Below are positions 17,567-32,575 of a stretch of 64,000 bases of DNA, piece by piece. Source of the stretch: Bacteroidales bacterium (GTDB lineage: Bacteria > Bacteroidota > Bacteroidia > Bacteroidales > F082); contig JAFPWT010000008.1 of NCBI GenBank assembly GCA_017394865.1, positions 124,001 to 188,000 on the forward strand, in the 5' to 3' direction. Position numbers and translations under genes: made by a program. Numbering within the stretch: position 1 is the first letter of the stretch; each line of letters begins with the position of its first letter. The notes below the pieces were generated by a model. The model searched no databases. It worked only from the letters and a program-made list of their open reading frames with translations, and was not told the DNA's origin.

Positions 17567-18487
17567 ATGTCCATCTCATTGAAAAACCGCAGTCTGATCT
17601 CCATCAGCGACTACACACCTGAGGAGATCTGCCATGTGCTCGACATCGCTGAGGACTTCGAGAAGAATCCCCATCAGAACCTGCTCAACGGGCGCATCAT
17701 CGCCTCGTTGTTCTTCGAGCCTTCTACCCGCACGCGTCTGAGCTTCGAGACCGCCATCCAGCTCTTGGGCGGCAACGTCATCGGTTTCAGCAGCACCTCC
17801 GGAACGAGCATCCAGAAAGGCGAGTCGCTGGCCGACACCATCACCATGGTGGCCAGCTATGCCGATCTCATTGTGATGCGCAACCCCATCGACGGCTCCG
17901 CCCGTTTCGCTTCAGAAGTCTCCAAGGTGCCGATCATAAACGCTGGCGACGGCTCAAACCAGCACCCCACCCAGTGCATGCTCGACCTCTACAGCATCCG
18001 CAAGACCCAAGGCACTCTTGAAAACCTCGAGATCACCCTGGTCGGCGACCTGAAATACGGTCGCACCGTCCACAGCTTGGTGGAAGCCATGAGCCACTTC
18101 AACGCCAAGTTCAACCTGGTGTCGCCCGTGGAATTGAAACTGCCGAGAACCGTGAAACAACACATCAAGGACGCTCACTTGGAATATGAACAATTCACCG
18201 AGTTGGAAGAGGTCATCCCCCACTCCGACATCATCTACATGACCCGTGTGCAGCGCGAGCGTTTCCCCGACCCGCTGGAATACGAAAAGGTGAAGAACTC
18301 CTACGTGCTTCGCAACGCCATGCTGGCCAACGCCAAGCCCAACTGCCGCGTATTGCATCCGCTGCCACGCGTCAACGAGATCCACGTCGACGTGGATGCC
18401 AACCCCAAGGCATACTACTTCCAGCAGGCCCAAAACGGCGTCTATGCCCGTCAGGCACTGATTGCAGCAATATTAGGACTAAAGTAA
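17567..18487 (+). CDS. pyrB: Aspartate carbamoyltransferase catalytic subunit
   Basis: 306 residues. Joins carbamoyl phosphate to aspartate, the committed step of pyrimidine synthesis. Carbamoyl-phosphate loop [26 protein letters not shown] (the 80s loop), HPTQCMLDL and the aspartate-binding region MTRVQRERF and [10 protein letters not shown] are all present. Followed after a 25-base gap by the regulatory subunit, giving an E. coli-like allosteric holoenzyme. Likely controlled by the leader terminator at 17507-17538. Confidence 0.96.
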   Translation: MSISLKNRSLISISDYTPEEICHVLDIAEDFEKNPHQNLLNGRIIASLFFEPSTRTRLSFETAIQLLGGNVIGFSSTSGTSIQKGESLADTITMVASYADLIVMRNPIDGSARFASEVSKVPIINAGDGSNQHPTQCMLDLYSIRKTQGTLENLEITLVGDLKYGRTVHSLVEAMSHFNAKFNLVSPVELKLPRTVKQHIKDAHLEYEQFTELEEVIPHSDIIYMTRVQRERFPDPLEYEKVKNSYVLRNAMLANAKPNCRVLHPLPRVNEIHVDVDANPKAYYFQQAQNGVYARQALIAAILGLK

Positions 18488-18511
18488 AGTGAAAAGTGAA
18501 AAGTGAAAAGT
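18488..18511 (+). repeat. Short tandem repeat between pyrB and pyrI
   Basis: Three exact copies of the heptamer AGTGAAA plus a partial fourth fill the pyrB-pyrI spacer. Purine-rich, it may act as a ribosome loading site; similar short repeats are common in Bacteroidales spacers. Confidence 0.5.
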
Positions 18512-18512
18512 T

Positions 18513-18977
18513 ATGGAAAAGAGAAAAGAACTGATCGTATCTGCCATTGAGAATGGCACGGTCATCGACCATATCCCCGCCGACAAAGTGTTCCAAGTCG
18601 TTAAGATCCTTGGTTTGGACAAAGTGAGCAATCCCGTGTATTTCGGCACCAATGTAGAGAGCAAGAAATACGGCACCAAAGGCTTTGTGAAGATTTCTGA
18701 CAAATATTTCGAGCCTGAAGATGTGAACAAGATCGCCTTGGTGGCACCTACCGCCTCCATCATCGAGATCAAGGACTTCGAGGTGATCCGCAAGCAGACT
18801 GTCCAGATCCCCGATAGGATCGAGCACATCGTGAAATGCTTCAATCCGAACTGCGTCACCAACAAGGAGCACGACATCCCAACTAAGTTCCGCGTGAAGT
18901 ACGTGGATGGCAAGCTTCGCCTAGTGTGCCACTACTGCGAGAAGTACACCTCAGAGGAAAATATCGAGTTTATTTGA
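18513..18977 (+). CDS. pyrI: Aspartate carbamoyltransferase regulatory subunit
   Basis: 154 residues. Binds CTP/ATP and transmits the allosteric signal to PyrB. N-terminal nucleotide-binding domain (IENGTVIDHIPADK) and a C-terminal zinc domain with C109, C114, C139 and C142, one residue longer in the second part than E. coli. Cotranscribed with pyrB. Confidence 0.95.
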   Translation: MEKRKELIVSAIENGTVIDHIPADKVFQVVKILGLDKVSNPVYFGTNVESKKYGTKGFVKISDKYFEPEDVNKIALVAPTASIIEIKDFEVIRKQTVQIPDRIEHIVKCFNPNCVTNKEHDIPTKFRVKYVDGKLRLVCHYCEKYTSEENIEFI

Positions 18978-18986
18978 ACTAAGGAA

Positions 18987-19295
18987 TTACGCTTGGGCTT
19001 TAGGTCCCATGGTGAACGGAGGCATCACTTCGTTGGTCACTTCTTTGATAGGACCGAAGTTTGACTCATACTTGCTGATATTGTCGGCCAGTGCCTTATA
19101 GAGGCGCTTGGCGTGTTGTGGAGTCATCACAATTCTTGACTTGACCTTGGCTTTCGGAGCACCCGGCATGAGGCTCACAAAATCGAGCACAAACTCGGTC
19201 GGAGAATGAGTGATGATGGCAAGGTTGGAATAGATGCCGCCGGCGATTTCGTCGGTGAGTTCGATATTGATTTGGTTTTTCTGTTTTTCGTCCAT
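18987..19295 (-). CDS. DUF3467 family protein
   Basis: 102 residues, no signal. DUF3467 proteins are small, of unknown function, and in Bacteroidota are usually placed directly after rpoC. Motifs VYSNLA-like (GGIYSNLAIITHSPTEFVLDF) and RIVMTPQHAKRLYKAL. Here a terminator (19320-19354) separates it from rpoC, so part of its expression may be by read-through. Convergent with pyrI, 9 bases away. Confidence 0.85.
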   Translation of the reverse strand: MDEKQKNQINIELTDEIAGGIYSNLAIITHSPTEFVLDFVSLMPGAPKAKVKSRIVMTPQHAKRLYKALADNISKYESNFGPIKEVTNEVMPPFTMGPKAQA

Positions 19296-19319
19296 GGTAT
19301 TGTTTTTTGATAGGTTTAT

Positions 19320-19354
19320 AAAAACGTAGAGACGCCATAAGATGACGTCTCTAC
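19320..19354 (-). terminator. Terminator after rpoC
   Basis: Stem GTAGAGACG/CGTCTCTAC (346-354 with 326-334 of the 19 kb block) with an 11-base loop, followed on the minus strand by GTTTTT. Ends the rplKAJL-rpoBC transcript or attenuates it before the DUF3467 gene. Confidence 0.65.
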
Positions 19355-19371
19355 ATTGTTAAATGATTGGA

Positions 19372-22300
19372 TTAATCAGCCAGGACGGCGCCTTGTTCCT
19401 TCAGTCTGTCGTATTCTTCGCGGGAGGCAACAATCAAGTCGTCATACTCGCGGAGACCGGTACCGGCAGGAATCTTATGGCCGACGATGACGTTCTCCTT
19501 CATGCCAAGCAGATAGTCTGTCTTGGCGCTGATAGCGGCGTTCGTCAGGACCTTGGTAGTCTCCTGGAAGGATGCAGCCGACATGAAGCTGTCAGTTTGC
19601 AGAGCGGCGCGGGTGATACCCTGAAGCACCTGCTTAGCCGTAGCCGGCTCGGTAGGACGGGTCTCAACCAACTTGAGGTCCTTACGTTTCAGCAAGGAGT
19701 TCTCGTCGCGCAGACGCATGGCCGACACGATCTGACCGGCGGAGAGAGTCTCGGAGTCACCGGGATCGGTAACGACCATCTTGCCGTAGATCTCGTCGTT
19801 CTCTTCCTGGAAGGCCAGCTTGCTCACCAGCTCTCCTTCAAGGAAGCGGGTGTCGCCAGGCTCGCTGATTTCCACTTTACGCATCATCTGACGCACGATG
19901 ACCTCGAAGTGCTTGTCGTTGATCGTCACACCTTGTGAGCGGTACACGCTCTGGACTTCGTTGACGATGTATTCTTGCACCTTCATGGGTCCCATGATGT
20001 CGAGGATGCTGGTAGGTGTAATGGCACCGTCAGACAGCGGCTGACCGGCCTTCACATAGTCGTTCTCCTGAGCAAGGATCTGCTTGGAAGTAGGCACCAG
20101 ATAACGTTTTTGGTCGCCTGTCTTGGAGGTGATGACGATCTCACGGTTGCCACGTTTGAGTTTCTTCTCAAGGTGGACGGTACCGTCGATTTCGGACACC
20201 ACTGCCGGGTCGGAAGGATTACGGGCCTCGAACAGCTCGGTGACACGCGGCAGACCGCCGGTGATATCACCGCCGCCAGAGACGTTACGCGGGATACGGA
20301 CCATCTGGTCACCAGCCTTGATTGCCTCGTTCTCGTCGACCACGACGTGAGCGTCAACAGGCAAGTCGTAAACGGCCAGCACTTCGTCCTTGTCGCTAAT
20401 AATCTCGATTTGCGGGTTCTTGGTACCACGCTTTCCTTCAATGATGACGCGCTCGCTAAATCCAGTCTCAGCGATGGTCTCGCTGTGATAGGTGACACCT
20501 TCGACCACGTTCACGAAGCGCACCTTACCGGTGAACTCTGACACGATTGTGGCGTTGTAGGGGTCCCACTCGAAGATCTTGTCGCCCTTCTTGACCTCGG
20601 CGCCATTTTCGAAGTACAATTTGGCACCGTAAGGAATGTTGACGGTCATCAGGACAACGCTGGTGTTCTTGTCGCGGAGTTTCATCTCAGCGGAACGGCC
20701 AATCACGATCTGGCATTTCACGCCGTCGCGCTCAGCGGCCACCGAACGGAGCTCATCGATCTCGAGGACACCGTCGTACTTGGCATCGGTGCTATTCACC
20801 ACGAGGTTCTTCGAAGCCTTACCACCTTGGTGGAAGGTACGCAGTGTCAGCTGGGTACCAGGCTCACCGATGGACTGTGCGGCGATGACACCTACAGCCT
20901 CACCTTTCTGAACCAGTTTGCCAGAAGCCAAGTTACGGCCGTAGCAGTTGGCGCACACGCCATGTTTGGCCTCGCAGGTCAACACGGAACGGATCTCGAC
21001 GTTCTCGATAGGTGACTCATCAATGGCTTCGGCCAACTCTTCGTTGATTTCCTCGCCACCGGCGACGATCAATTCACCGGTAACAGGGCTGAAGATATCG
21101 TGCAAAGCCACACGGCCCAAGATGCGGTCGTAAAGCAGTGAATGCTTACCAGCTTCCTTGAGTTCCTCACCACGTGAAACGGTCAAACCACGGAGGGTGC
21201 CGCAGTCTTTGGTGGTGATGATGACATCGTGGGCGACGTCGACCAGACGACGGGTCAGATAACCAGCGTCAGCGGTCTTCAGAGCGGTATCGGCCAGACC
21301 CTTACGGGCACCGTGGGTGGAGATGAAGTACTCCAACACGGAAAGGCCTTCCTGGAAGTTCGAAAGAATCGGGTTTTCGATGATTTCAGCGCCTCCTGAA
21401 CCAGCCTTCATAGGCTTGGCCATCAGACCTCTCATACCGCAGAGCTGCGATACCTGAGCCTCGGAACCACGAGCGCCAGAGTGCAGCATCATGTATACCG
21501 GGTTGAAGCCTTGGTCGTCGGATGACAGAATCTCCATCACCTCTTTGGTCAGTCGGGTATTGACATCGGTCCACAGGTCAACGATCTGGTTGTAACGCTC
21601 GTTGGGACCCATGAAGCCCATCTTCTCATATTCACGGATTTCAGCAGCCTTAGCGTTGGCATCGGCGATAAGGGTTTCCTTAGCCGCCGGGACCAGCACG
21701 TTACCGAGGTTGAACGACAGACCGCCTTTGTAAGCCATGTAGTAACCCATGTTCTTGATGTCGTCCAAGAACTTGGTGGTCACAGCCGTACCGAGCAGAC
21801 GCACCATCTCGCCGACGATGCCGCGGAACGACTTCTTGGTCAACAGCTGGTTGATATAGCCGTATCCCTCAGGTACCACTTGGTTGAAGATGACACGACC
21901 CACCGTGGTCTCAATCTTCTTGGTAACGATTTCACCATTTTCGCGCACTTTCACACGGCAGTAAATGATGGCGTGCATGTCAACGCGTTTTTCATTGTGG
22001 GCAATGATCACTTCTTCGGGTGAATAGAATGACATCCCTTCGCCCTTCACGATATGGTCGGGCGTACTCTTACGAGGCTTGGTGATGTAATACAGACCCA
22101 AAACCATGTCTTGTGAAGGCAGGGTGATAGGTGCACCGTTGGAGGGGTTCAGGATGTTGTGCGAAGCCAACATCAAGATCTGAGCCTCCAGCACGGCGGC
22201 GTTGCCCAGCGGTACGTGGACAGCCATCTGGTCACCATCGAAGTCAGCGTTGAATGCCGTACAAACGAGGGGGTGCAGACGGATGGCCTTGCCTTCGACC

Positions 22301-23682
22301 AACTTGGGCTGGAAGGCCTGGATACCCAGACGGTGCAGTGTAGGAGCACGGTTCAGGAGGATCGGGTGACCCTTCAGGATGTTCTCCAGGATATCCCACA
22401 CGACGGGTTCCTTGCGGTCGACGATCTTCTTGGCAGACTTCACAGTCTTCACGATGCCGCGTTCGATCATCTTACGGATGACAAACGGCTTGAACAGCTC
22501 GGCAGCCATGTCTTTTGGCAGACCGCATTCGTTCATGTTGAGGTCCGGACCGACCACGATGACCGAACGGCCAGAGTAGTCGACACGTTTACCCAGCAGG
22601 TTCTGACGGAAACGACCCTGCTTACCTTTCAGGCTGTCGCTCAACGATTTCAGCGGACGGTTCGAGTCGGTCTTCACCGCGCTCGACTTACGTGAGTTGT
22701 CGAAGAGTGAGTCAACGGCCTCTTGCAGCATACGTTTTTCGTTACGCATGATGACGTCGGGAGCATTGATCTCGATGAGTCGTTTCAGACGGTTGTTACG
22801 GATGATCACACGACGGTAGAGGTCATTGAGGTCGGAGGTGGCGAAACGGCCGCCGTCCAACGGGACGAGAGGACGCAGCTCGGGCGGGATAACGGGAACG
22901 ATCTTCACGATCATCCACTCCGGGCGGTTCTCCATATGTTTATTGGCCTCACGGAAAGCCTCGAACACCTGAAGGCGTTTCAGGGCTTCCTGCTTACGCT
23001 GCATGGCAGTCTCGGAGTTGGCCTTGTCGCGGAGCTGATATGACTCCTTGTCGAGATCCAACTTGGTCAGGAGGTCGTAGACGGCCTCGGCACCCATCTT
23101 GGCGATGAACTTGTTCGGATCATCGTCAGGCAGGTATTGGTTCTCGATGGGAAGGGTCTCCAGCAGGTCGAGGTATTCTTCCTCTGTGAGGAACTCCTTG
23201 TATTGAACGGTACGTCCTTCATTGTCGTTCGGGATGGCAGCGCCTTCGAGGGCACCGGCTTGGATCACCACATAACGTTCGTAGTAGATGATCGAATCCA
23301 GTTTCTTTGAAGGGATGCCCAGCAGAGCGCCGATCTTGTTGGGAAGCGAGCGGAAGTACCAGATGTGAGCCACCGGCACAACCAGCTGGATGTGTCCCAT
23401 ACGTTCACGACGGACTTTCTTTTCAGTGACTTCCACACCGCAGTGGTCGCACTTGATGCCTCTATAGCGGATGCGTTTGTACTTTCCGCAGTGGCACTCC
23501 CAGTCCTTGACGGGACCGAAGATCTTCTCGCAGAAAAGACCGTCGCGTTCGGGTTTATAGGTACGGTAGTTGATGGTTTCCGGCTTCAGCACCTCACCGT
23601 AGGAACGGGCGAGGATGGCTTCGGGAGACGCAAGGCTTACCGTAATACTGGCAAAGTTGCTATTGATTGTGTTATTGACCAT
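19372..23682 (-). CDS. rpoC: RNA polymerase beta-prime subunit
   Basis: 1436 residues. Zinc-binding N-terminal [16 protein letters not shown] region, active-site [12 protein letters not shown] near residue 480 holding the catalytic magnesium, and the bridge-helix/trigger-loop region with [19 protein letters not shown]. Normal length for Bacteroidota. Starts 15 bases after rpoB. Confidence 0.98.
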   Translation of the reverse strand: MVNNTINSNFASITVSLASPEAILARSYGEVLKPETINYRTYKPERDGLFCEKIFGPVKDWECHCGKYKRIRYRGIKCDHCGVEVTEKKVRRERMGHIQLVVPVAHIWYFRSLPNKIGALLGIPSKKLDSIIYYERYVVIQAGALEGAAIPNDNEGRTVQYKEFLTEEEYLDLLETLPIENQYLPDDDPNKFIAKMGAEAVYDLLTKLDLDKESYQLRDKANSETAMQRKQEALKRLQVFEAFREANKHMENRPEWMIVKIVPVIPPELRPLVPLDGGRFATSDLNDLYRRVIIRNNRLKRLIEINAPDVIMRNEKRMLQEAVDSLFDNSRKSSAVKTDSNRPLKSLSDSLKGKQGRFRQNLLGKRVDYSGRSVIVVGPDLNMNECGLPKDMAAELFKPFVIRKMIERGIVKTVKSAKKIVDRKEPVVWDILENILKGHPILLNRAPTLHRLGIQAFQPKLVEGKAIRLHPLVCTAFNADFDGDQMAVHVPLGNAAVLEAQILMLASHNILNPSNGAPITLPSQDMVLGLYYITKPRKSTPDHIVKGEGMSFYSPEEVIIAHNEKRVDMHAIIYCRVKVRENGEIVTKKIETTVGRVIFNQVVPEGYGYINQLLTKKSFRGIVGEMVRLLGTAVTTKFLDDIKNMGYYMAYKGGLSFNLGNVLVPAAKETLIADANAKAAEIREYEKMGFMGPNERYNQIVDLWTDVNTRLTKEVMEILSSDDQGFNPVYMMLHSGARGSEAQVSQLCGMRGLMAKPMKAGSGGAEIIENPILSNFQEGLSVLEYFISTHGARKGLADTALKTADAGYLTRRLVDVAHDVIITTKDCGTLRGLTVSRGEELKEAGKHSLLYDRILGRVALHDIFSPVTGELIVAGGEEINEELAEAIDESPIENVEIRSVLTCEAKHGVCANCYGRNLASGKLVQKGEAVGVIAAQSIGEPGTQLTLRTFHQGGKASKNLVVNSTDAKYDGVLEIDELRSVAAERDGVKCQIVIGRSAEMKLRDKNTSVVLMTVNIPYGAKLYFENGAEVKKGDKIFEWDPYNATIVSEFTGKVRFVNVVEGVTYHSETIAETGFSERVIIEGKRGTKNPQIEIISDKDEVLAVYDLPVDAHVVVDENEAIKAGDQMVRIPRNVSGGGDITGGLPRVTELFEARNPSDPAVVSEIDGTVHLEKKLKRGNREIVITSKTGDQKRYLVPTSKQILAQENDYVKAGQPLSDGAITPTSILDIMGPMKVQEYIVNEVQSVYRSQGVTINDKHFEVIVRQMMRKVEISEPGDTRFLEGELVSKLAFQEENDEIYGKMVVTDPGDSETLSAGQIVSAMRLRDENSLLKRKDLKLVETRPTEPATAKQVLQGITRAALQTDSFMSAASFQETTKVLTNAAISAKTDYLLGMKENVIVGHKIPAGTGLREYDDLIVASREEYDRLKEQGAVLAD

Positions 23683-23697
23683 ATATTGCTCCTATAT

Positions 23698-27540
<3,843 letters not shown>

Positions 27541-27612
27541 GGTATTTAGGTTTTAGTGGTGTGTGAAGAGAAAATAAAGAACGGGAAAAACAAGAGGGAA
27601 AACCTCAGAGCG

Positions 27613-27667
27613 AAAAAACGGCACAAACCTCAGTCCCCAATTTGACTTGGGACTGAGGTTGGATGCC
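27613..27667 (-). terminator. Attenuator-like hairpin between rplL and rpoB
   Basis: Long stem: AACCTCAGTCCC paired with GGGACTGAGGTT (27625-27660), extended by GGCA/TGCC (27620-27623 with 27664-27667), then TTTTTT on the minus strand (27613-27618). Partial termination here would make more L7/L12 than polymerase, as at the rplL-rpoB attenuator of E. coli. Confidence 0.7.
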
Positions 27668-27695
27668 ACTTTTTTTTGCGGGAAATAAATCCTTC

Positions 27696-28073
27696 TTATT
27701 TAATTTCGACCTCTGCACCTGCTTCTTCGAGTTGGGCTTTAAGTGCATTGGCTTCGTCTTTGCTCACACCTTCCTTGATAGCCTTAGGAGCTGCGTCAAC
27801 GAGTTCCTTAGCTTCCTTCAGGCCGAGGCTTGTGAGTTCCTTCACGAGTTTCACAACGCCCAGCTTGGCGGAGCCGGCTGATTTCAGGATGACATCGAAA
27901 GAAGTTTTCTCTTCAGCAGCGGCGGCGGCACCACCAGCAGCGGGAGCGGCGACTGCGACAGCAGCAGCGGCGGGTTCGATACCGTATTCTTCTTTCAGGA
28001 TGGTAGCGAGTTCGTTCACTTCCTTCACGGTAAGATTCACTAATTGTTCAGCAAAAGCTTTAAGATCTGCCAT
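27696..28073 (-). CDS. rplL: Ribosomal protein L7/L12
   Basis: 125 residues. N-terminal dimer domain, Ala/Gly-rich hinge ([21 protein letters not shown]) and C-terminal factor-binding domain ([40 protein letters not shown]). Forms the stalk that recruits elongation factors. Confidence 0.97.
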   Translation of the reverse strand: MADLKAFAEQLVNLTVKEVNELATILKEEYGIEPAAAAVAVAAPAAGGAAAAAEEKTSFDVILKSAGSAKLGVVKLVKELTSLGLKEAKELVDAAPKAIKEGVSKDEANALKAQLEEAGAEVEIK

Positions 28074-28118
28074 TTTAATTTGATTTTTAAGCGTTATACA
28101 ATTTTTGATTATTCCAAT

Positions 28119-28643
28119 TTATTCTGCCTTTTCTGACAAGGTCTCGAGGATTCCGGAGAGTTTGTGTCCGCCGGCCTGGAGTCCGCTGATGACGTTCTTC
28201 ATGGGTGATTGCAGGAGAGCGATGATATCAGCGATGAGGTCGTTCTTCGACTTGATGTTGCACAGGGTGTCGATCATGTCGTCGCCGAGGTAGCAGCATT
28301 CTTCGATATAGGCGCCCTTCAGGATGGGGCGGTCGTTTTTCTGACGGAAACTCTTGATCAGTTTGGCGGGGGCATTACCCGTCTCGCAAAGCATCACAGC
28401 TGTTGATCCCTTGAGGGCGACGAAGAGGTCGCTGAAGTCTTTTCCTTCCATCTGGGTCATAGCCTTGTGGAGGAGGGAGTTTTTCACAACGAGCATTTTG
28501 ATGCCACTATTGAAGCACTGTCTTCTGAGCTGGCTAGTCTTTTCGGCGTTGAGGTCGGAGACGTCGGTCAGGTAGAAGTTAGGGCAGGCTTGCAGCTCAC
28601 TGAGTATGGAGTCGATGATGACTTGTTTGTCTTCTTTTCTCAT
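28119..28643 (-). CDS. rplJ: Ribosomal protein L10
   Basis: 174 residues, stalk base that holds L7/L12 dimers. Motifs LRRQCFNSGIKMLVVKNSLL and FVALKGSTAVMLCE are typical. In other bacteria the L10-L7/L12 complex represses its own mRNA; no leader site was identified here. Confidence 0.95.
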   Translation of the reverse strand: MRKEDKQVIIDSILSELQACPNFYLTDVSDLNAEKTSQLRRQCFNSGIKMLVVKNSLLHKAMTQMEGKDFSDLFVALKGSTAVMLCETGNAPAKLIKSFRQKNDRPILKGAYIEECCYLGDDMIDTLCNIKSKNDLIADIIALLQSPMKNVISGLQAGGHKLSGILETLSEKAE

Positions 28644-28661
28644 TTCAATAGTCCCTTTCTT

Positions 28662-29357
28662 TTAGATTGCTACTGATTTAACATCGATCTGCACACCCGG
28701 GCTCATGGTACTGGAGATGTAGATGCTCTTCATGTAAGTACCTTTTGCGGCTGCCGGTTTCAGTTTGATAACGGTGGAGATGAGCTCTTTTGCGTTATCA
28801 AAGATCTTCTCTGGAGAGAAACTGACTTTTGCGACTGCAGCGTTGATGATACCGTACTTGTCGACTTTGAAGTCGATCTTACCGGCTTTTACTTCTTGAA
28901 CAGCCTTGCCAACCTCCATGGTCACCGTACCGGTCTTCGGGTTCGGCATCAATCCGCGGGGACCGAGGATACGACCGAGAGCACCGACTTTAGGCATGAT
29001 GTTAGGGGTAGTGATGACAACGTCAATATCAGTCCAACCATCCTTAATCTTCTGGATGTATTCATCCAGGCCGACATAGTCGGCGCCAGCATCTTTAGCT
29101 TCTTGTTCCTTGTCGGGGTTGCAGAGCACCAGGACGCGGACCACCTTACCGGTTCCGTGAGGCAGGGTCACCGAGCCGCGGACCATCTGGTTGGCCTTAC
29201 GCGGGTCGACACCCAGACGGATGTTAAGGTCCACCGAAGCATCAAATTTGGTATAAGTGATTTGTTTAACGATATTAACCGCTTCAATCAAGGAGTAACT
29301 CTTGCTTTTGTCGAACTTAGCCAAAGCTTCTTTCCGTTGTTTAGTAACTTTTGACAT
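28662..29357 (-). CDS. rplA: Ribosomal protein L1
   Basis: 231 residues; L1 stalk protein. Conserved [13 protein letters not shown] and [15 protein letters not shown] segments. Translational repressor of its own operon in E. coli. Confidence 0.97.
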   Translation of the reverse strand: MSKVTKQRKEALAKFDKSKSYSLIEAVNIVKQITYTKFDASVDLNIRLGVDPRKANQMVRGSVTLPHGTGKVVRVLVLCNPDKEQEAKDAGADYVGLDEYIQKIKDGWTDIDVVITTPNIMPKVGALGRILGPRGLMPNPKTGTVTMEVGKAVQEVKAGKIDFKVDKYGIINAAVAKVSFSPEKIFDNAKELISTVIKLKPAAAKGTYMKSIYISSTMSPGVQIDVKSVAI

Positions 29358-29396
29358 TTAACTTAGGTTTTTTTTGTTCTACAAATGCTTAAAGAC

Positions 29397-29843
29397 TTAG
29401 TCTTTTTTCAAAGGTGATTCGCCAGTTACCTTCACTCCCATACTACGGGCCGTACCAGCCACCATTGACATGGCTGATTCGATGGTGAAGCAATTCATGT
29501 CCTTCATCTTGTTGGTAGCAATTTCTCTGACTTGATCCCAGGTCAGCGAGCCGACTTTCGTACGGTTGGGTTCCTTGGATCCGCCTTTGATCTTAGCTGC
29601 TTCGATGATGGAGACTGCCACTGGGGAGGCCTTTACGATGAAATCGAAAGACTTGTCCTTGTAAACAGTGATGATGACGGGCAACACTTTGCCAGCCTGA
29701 TCCTGTGTACGGGCGTTGAATTGCTTGCAGAACTCCATAATATTCACACCCTTGGAGCCCAGAGCGGGACCAACGGGCGGAGCGGGGTTCGCGGCTCCTC
29801 CTTTAATTTGCAGTTTAATCAATCCGCTTACTTCTTTTGCCAT
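29397..29843 (-). CDS. rplK: Ribosomal protein L11
   Basis: 148 residues. [20 protein letters not shown] near the start and the C-terminal RNA-binding region with [12 protein letters not shown]. Binds the GTPase-associated rRNA region. Confidence 0.97.
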   Translation of the reverse strand: MAKEVSGLIKLQIKGGAANPAPPVGPALGSKGVNIMEFCKQFNARTQDQAGKVLPVIITVYKDKSFDFIVKASPVAVSIIEAAKIKGGSKEPNRTKVGSLTWDQVREIATNKMKDMNCFTIESAMSMVAGTARSMGVKVTGESPLKKD

Positions 29844-29893
29844 TTTCTTAATCCTTCATTAAAATGATAAGGAAAAACAATCACATAGGGTAA

Positions 29894-30439
29894 TCATTCC
29901 AGTTTCACCTGGAAGTAGCTCAGTTCCAGAGGGGTCTTGCGGCCAAAGATCTTGACGCTGACTTTGAGTTTTTTCTTCTCTTCGTTAACTTCTTCGATGA
30001 TGCCGCTGAAACTCTTGAACGGTCCTTCGTTGACGATGACCGACTGGCCCACCATGAACGAGATGTCACTGCCTTCGCCCATCTCCTGAAGCTCATCGAT
30101 CTTACCTAAGATACGGTTGACTTCGACGGGGCGTAGCGGATCGGGCTCGCCTTTGGTGCCCAGGAAACCGAGCACATTCGGGACGTTCCGGATGACATGA
30201 ACGACTTCACCCTCCAAGATCGCCTCAACGAGGACATAACCCGGCAGGTAGTTTCTCTCTTTGGAGACTTTCTTACCGTTCCTGACCTCGAAGTACTTCT
30301 CGGTGGGGATCAAAACCTGAAAAATACGGTCTTGCAGATTAAGGCGTTTGATTTCGGATTCGAGGTATTCTTTCACCTTTTTCTCCTTACCACTGATCGC
30401 CTTGATCACATACCATCTCTTTTCGTTTGTAGCGCTCAT
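29894..30439 (-). CDS. nusG: Transcription antitermination factor NusG
   Basis: 181 residues from the ATG at 30439 ([11 protein letters not shown]), which matches the usual NusG beginning; a longer frame starts at 30469. NGN domain ([16 protein letters not shown]), then the KOW domain with [19 protein letters not shown]. Links RNA polymerase with ribosome or Rho. Confidence 0.95.
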   Translation of the reverse strand: MSATNEKRWYVIKAISGKEKKVKEYLESEIKRLNLQDRIFQVLIPTEKYFEVRNGKKVSKERNYLPGYVLVEAILEGEVVHVIRNVPNVLGFLGTKGEPDPLRPVEVNRILGKIDELQEMGEGSDISFMVGQSVIVNEGPFKSFSGIIEEVNEEKKKLKVSVKIFGRKTPLELSYFQVKLE

Positions 30440-30493
30440 CTTCCCAGCAAAATTGAACGTGTTACCCAAAAATGCTTACTAGATTCAAAAAAA

Positions 30494-30685
30494 TTAATTT
30501 GGAATGCTATAAAACAATTTCAAAAGGTTCTCAAAAGAGAGATCCATCAAAAATACCGCTAAAGCGATAATCAGGGAAGCAATGGATACAACAATGACAC
30601 TAGAGCGTAGCTCTTTCCAAGTTGGCCAAGAAACTTTCTCTTTCAACTCGGTATAGCATTCTTTAACGTAATCTACAATTTTCAT
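30494..30685 (-). CDS. secE: Preprotein translocase SecE
   Basis: 63 residues: short amphipathic N-terminal helix (YVKECYTELKEKVSWPTWKE) and one membrane span (SVIVVSIASLIIALAVFLMD). The short single-span form typical of most bacteria. Sits between tRNA-Trp and nusG. Confidence 0.95.
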   Translation of the reverse strand: MKIVDYVKECYTELKEKVSWPTWKELRSSVIVVSIASLIIALAVFLMDLSFENLLKLFYSIPN

Positions 30686-30707
30686 CTTTCATGAATCTTT
30701 AAAAAAG

Positions 30708-30780
30708 CACGGGCGGAAAGGCTCGAACTCTCGACACTCGGTTTTGGAGACCGATGCTCTACCAACTGAGCTACGCCCGT
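30708..30780 (-). tRNA. tRNA-Trp (CCA)
   Basis: 73-nt cloverleaf with acceptor ACGGGCG/CGCCCGT, D-arm AGCTCAGTTGGTAGAGC, anticodon loop with CCA and T-arm GTTCGAGCC. 3' CCA is not encoded. Lies between tuf and secE as in many bacteria. Confidence 0.95.
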
Positions 30781-30831
30781 AGACAAGGGAGGCCTTTACG
30801 ACCTCCCTTTGGTTTTACCAGATTTGACCGA

Positions 30832-32022
30832 TCAATCGTCGATGATCTCGATGACCTGGCCAGAGCCGACGGTACGGCCACCCTCACGGATAGCGAAACG
30901 AAGACCCTTGTCCATGGCGATGTCAGCGATCAACTTAACGTCGATGGTGACATGGTCACCGGGCATGACCATTTCCATTCCGTCGGGAAGAGTGATCTCA
31001 CCAGTAACGTCAGTGGTTCTGAAGTAGAACTGAGGACGATACTTGTTACGGAACGGGGTGTGACGGCCGCCTTCTTCTTTTGACAGAACGTAGACTTGGC
31101 CCTTGAAGTGGTGATAAGGCTTCACTGAACCGGGCTTGGCGATAACCATACCACGGCGGATTTCGTCCTTATCGATACCACGGAGCAGCAGACCGGCGTT
31201 ATCGCCAGCTTCACCTTCGTCCAAGATCTTGCGGAACATTTCCACACCGGTAACGACTGATTTCAGCTTTTCAGCACCCATACCGAGGATATCGACGGGG
31301 TCACCAACTTTGATGACGCCGGTTTCGATACGACCGGTAGCAACGGTACCACGGCCAGTGATGGAGAACACGTCCTCGATAGGCATCAGGAACGGTTTGT
31401 CGACGGCACGCTGAGGTTCAGGGATCCAGGTGTCGCAGGCTTCCATCAGTTGGTCAATAGCGGGAGTCCATTTCGGGTCGTCGTTCAGAGCGCCCAGAGC
31501 GGAACCGCGGATGATAGGCGTGTTGTCAGCGTCGAACTCATACTTGGCGAGGAGGTCGCGGACTTCCATTTCAACAAGCTCGAGCAACTCTTCGTCGTCG
31601 ACGAGGTCGCACTTGTTCAGGAACACAACCAGACGGGGCACACCAACCTGACGGGCGAGCAGGATGTGCTCACGGGTCTGAGGCATGGGACCGTCGGTGG
31701 CAGCCACAACGATAATAGCACCATCCATCTGAGCGGCACCAGTAACCATGTTCTTCACATAGTCAGCGTGGCCGGGGCAGTCGACGTGAGCATAGTGACG
31801 ATTTTCAGTCTGATACTCGACGTGAGCGGTGTTGATGGTGATACCTCTTTCCTTCTCTTCAGGAGCGGAGTCGATGGCATCGAAGGTCTTGATTTCTGAC
31901 AGACCTTTCTTTGCCAGGTGCAGCGTGATAGCAGCGGTCAAAGTGGTCTTACCGTGGTCAACGTGGCCGATAGTACCAATGTTGACGTGCGGTTTAGTTC
32001 TTTCGAATTTTTCTTTTGCCAT
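30832..32022 (-). CDS. tuf: Elongation factor Tu
   Basis: 396 residues. G1 loop GHVDHGKT (19-26), switch [15 protein letters not shown]4 NKCDLVDD, then the two beta-barrel domains. Delivers aminoacyl-tRNA to the ribosome. Preceded by four tRNA genes in the same order as in E. coli tufB. Confidence 0.98.
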   Translation of the reverse strand: MAKEKFERTKPHVNIGTIGHVDHGKTTLTAAITLHLAKKGLSEIKTFDAIDSAPEEKERGITINTAHVEYQTENRHYAHVDCPGHADYVKNMVTGAAQMDGAIIVVAATDGPMPQTREHILLARQVGVPRLVVFLNKCDLVDDEELLELVEMEVRDLLAKYEFDADNTPIIRGSALGALNDDPKWTPAIDQLMEACDTWIPEPQRAVDKPFLMPIEDVFSITGRGTVATGRIETGVIKVGDPVDILGMGAEKLKSVVTGVEMFRKILDEGEAGDNAGLLLRGIDKDEIRRGMVIAKPGSVKPYHHFKGQVYVLSKEEGGRHTPFRNKYRPQFYFRTTDVTGEITLPDGMEMVMPGDHVTIDVKLIADIAMDKGLRFAIREGGRTVGSGQVIEIIDD

Positions 32023-32072
32023 TTTATTTCAAATTATTTAAGGTTATTGAATCCTATATACACACAAAAACG

Positions 32073-32144
32073 AGCCGATGGGGAGAATTGAACTCCCGAC
32101 CCCTTCCTTACCAAGGAAGTGCTCTACCGCTGAGCTACATCGGC
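32073..32144 (-). tRNA. tRNA-Thr (GGT)
   Basis: 72-nt cloverleaf: acceptor GCCGATG/CATCGGC, anticodon loop TTGGTAA (GGT), T-arm GGGAGTTCAATTCTCCC. Last tRNA before tuf; counterpart of E. coli thrT. Confidence 0.95.
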
Positions 32145-32159
32145 TTAATCCTTTTTCAG

Positions 32160-32232
32160 AGCGGAAGACGGGGCTCGAACCCGCCACCTAAAGCTTGGAA
32201 GGCTTTCGCTCTGCCAAATGAGCTACTTCCGC
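32160..32232 (-). tRNA. tRNA-Gly (TCC)
   Basis: 73-nt cloverleaf, acceptor GCGGAAG/CTTCCGC, anticodon loop CTTCCAA (TCC), T-arm GCGGGTTCGAGCCCCGT. Counterpart of E. coli glyT. Confidence 0.95.
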
Positions 32233-32241
32233 GTCGCTGCG

Positions 32242-32323
32242 TGGGGGAGGGTGGACTCGAACCACCGAACGGATTCCCGGACAGATTTACAGTCTGTTGC
32301 AATTGCCACTATGCGACTCCCCC
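32242..32323 (-). tRNA. tRNA-Tyr (GTA)
   Basis: 82-nt class II tRNA with acceptor GGGGGAG/CTCCCCC, anticodon loop CTGTAAA (GTA) and a long variable arm (CCGGGAATCCGTTCGG). Counterpart of E. coli tyrU. Confidence 0.95.
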
Positions 32324-32340
32324 AGGTTTGCATAACCCAG

Positions 32341-32413
32341 AGCCGGTAGACGGACTCGAACCGCCGACAGGCTGATTACAAATCAGCTACTCTACCAACT
32401 GAGTTATACCGGC
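32341..32413 (-). tRNA. tRNA-Thr (TGT)
   Basis: 73-nt cloverleaf, acceptor GCCGGTA/TACCGGC, anticodon loop TTTGTAA (TGT). First gene of the tRNA-tuf transcript; counterpart of E. coli thrU. Confidence 0.95.
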
Positions 32414-32448
32414 AGTATTTCTAAGAACACTGATACTCCTTTAAAAAG

Positions 32449-32485
32449 AGCACACCCTTTCAATCGGAAAAGGTGTGCAAAAGTA
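32449..32485 (-). promoter_or_regulatory. Promoter and leader hairpin of tRNA-tuf operon
   Basis: TACTTTTG box on the minus strand (32478-32485), with a TTG about 19 bases further upstream as -33 element. The predicted transcript begins with a hairpin GCACACC/GGTGTGC (32449-32477) about 36 bases before the first tRNA. Confidence 0.6.
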
Positions 32486-32575
32486 CATGTTTTTTTGATA
32501 CCTACAATCAAAAACTATCTTTTTTTTTCAAAAAAATGAAAGATTTTTTTTAATTTGTTGATAATCAATAGATTA

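Noticed and set aside
30440..30469. Longer nusG N-terminus
   Set aside because: Family proteins begin close to the KRWYV segment; ten extra residues show no conservation pattern. Not excluded.
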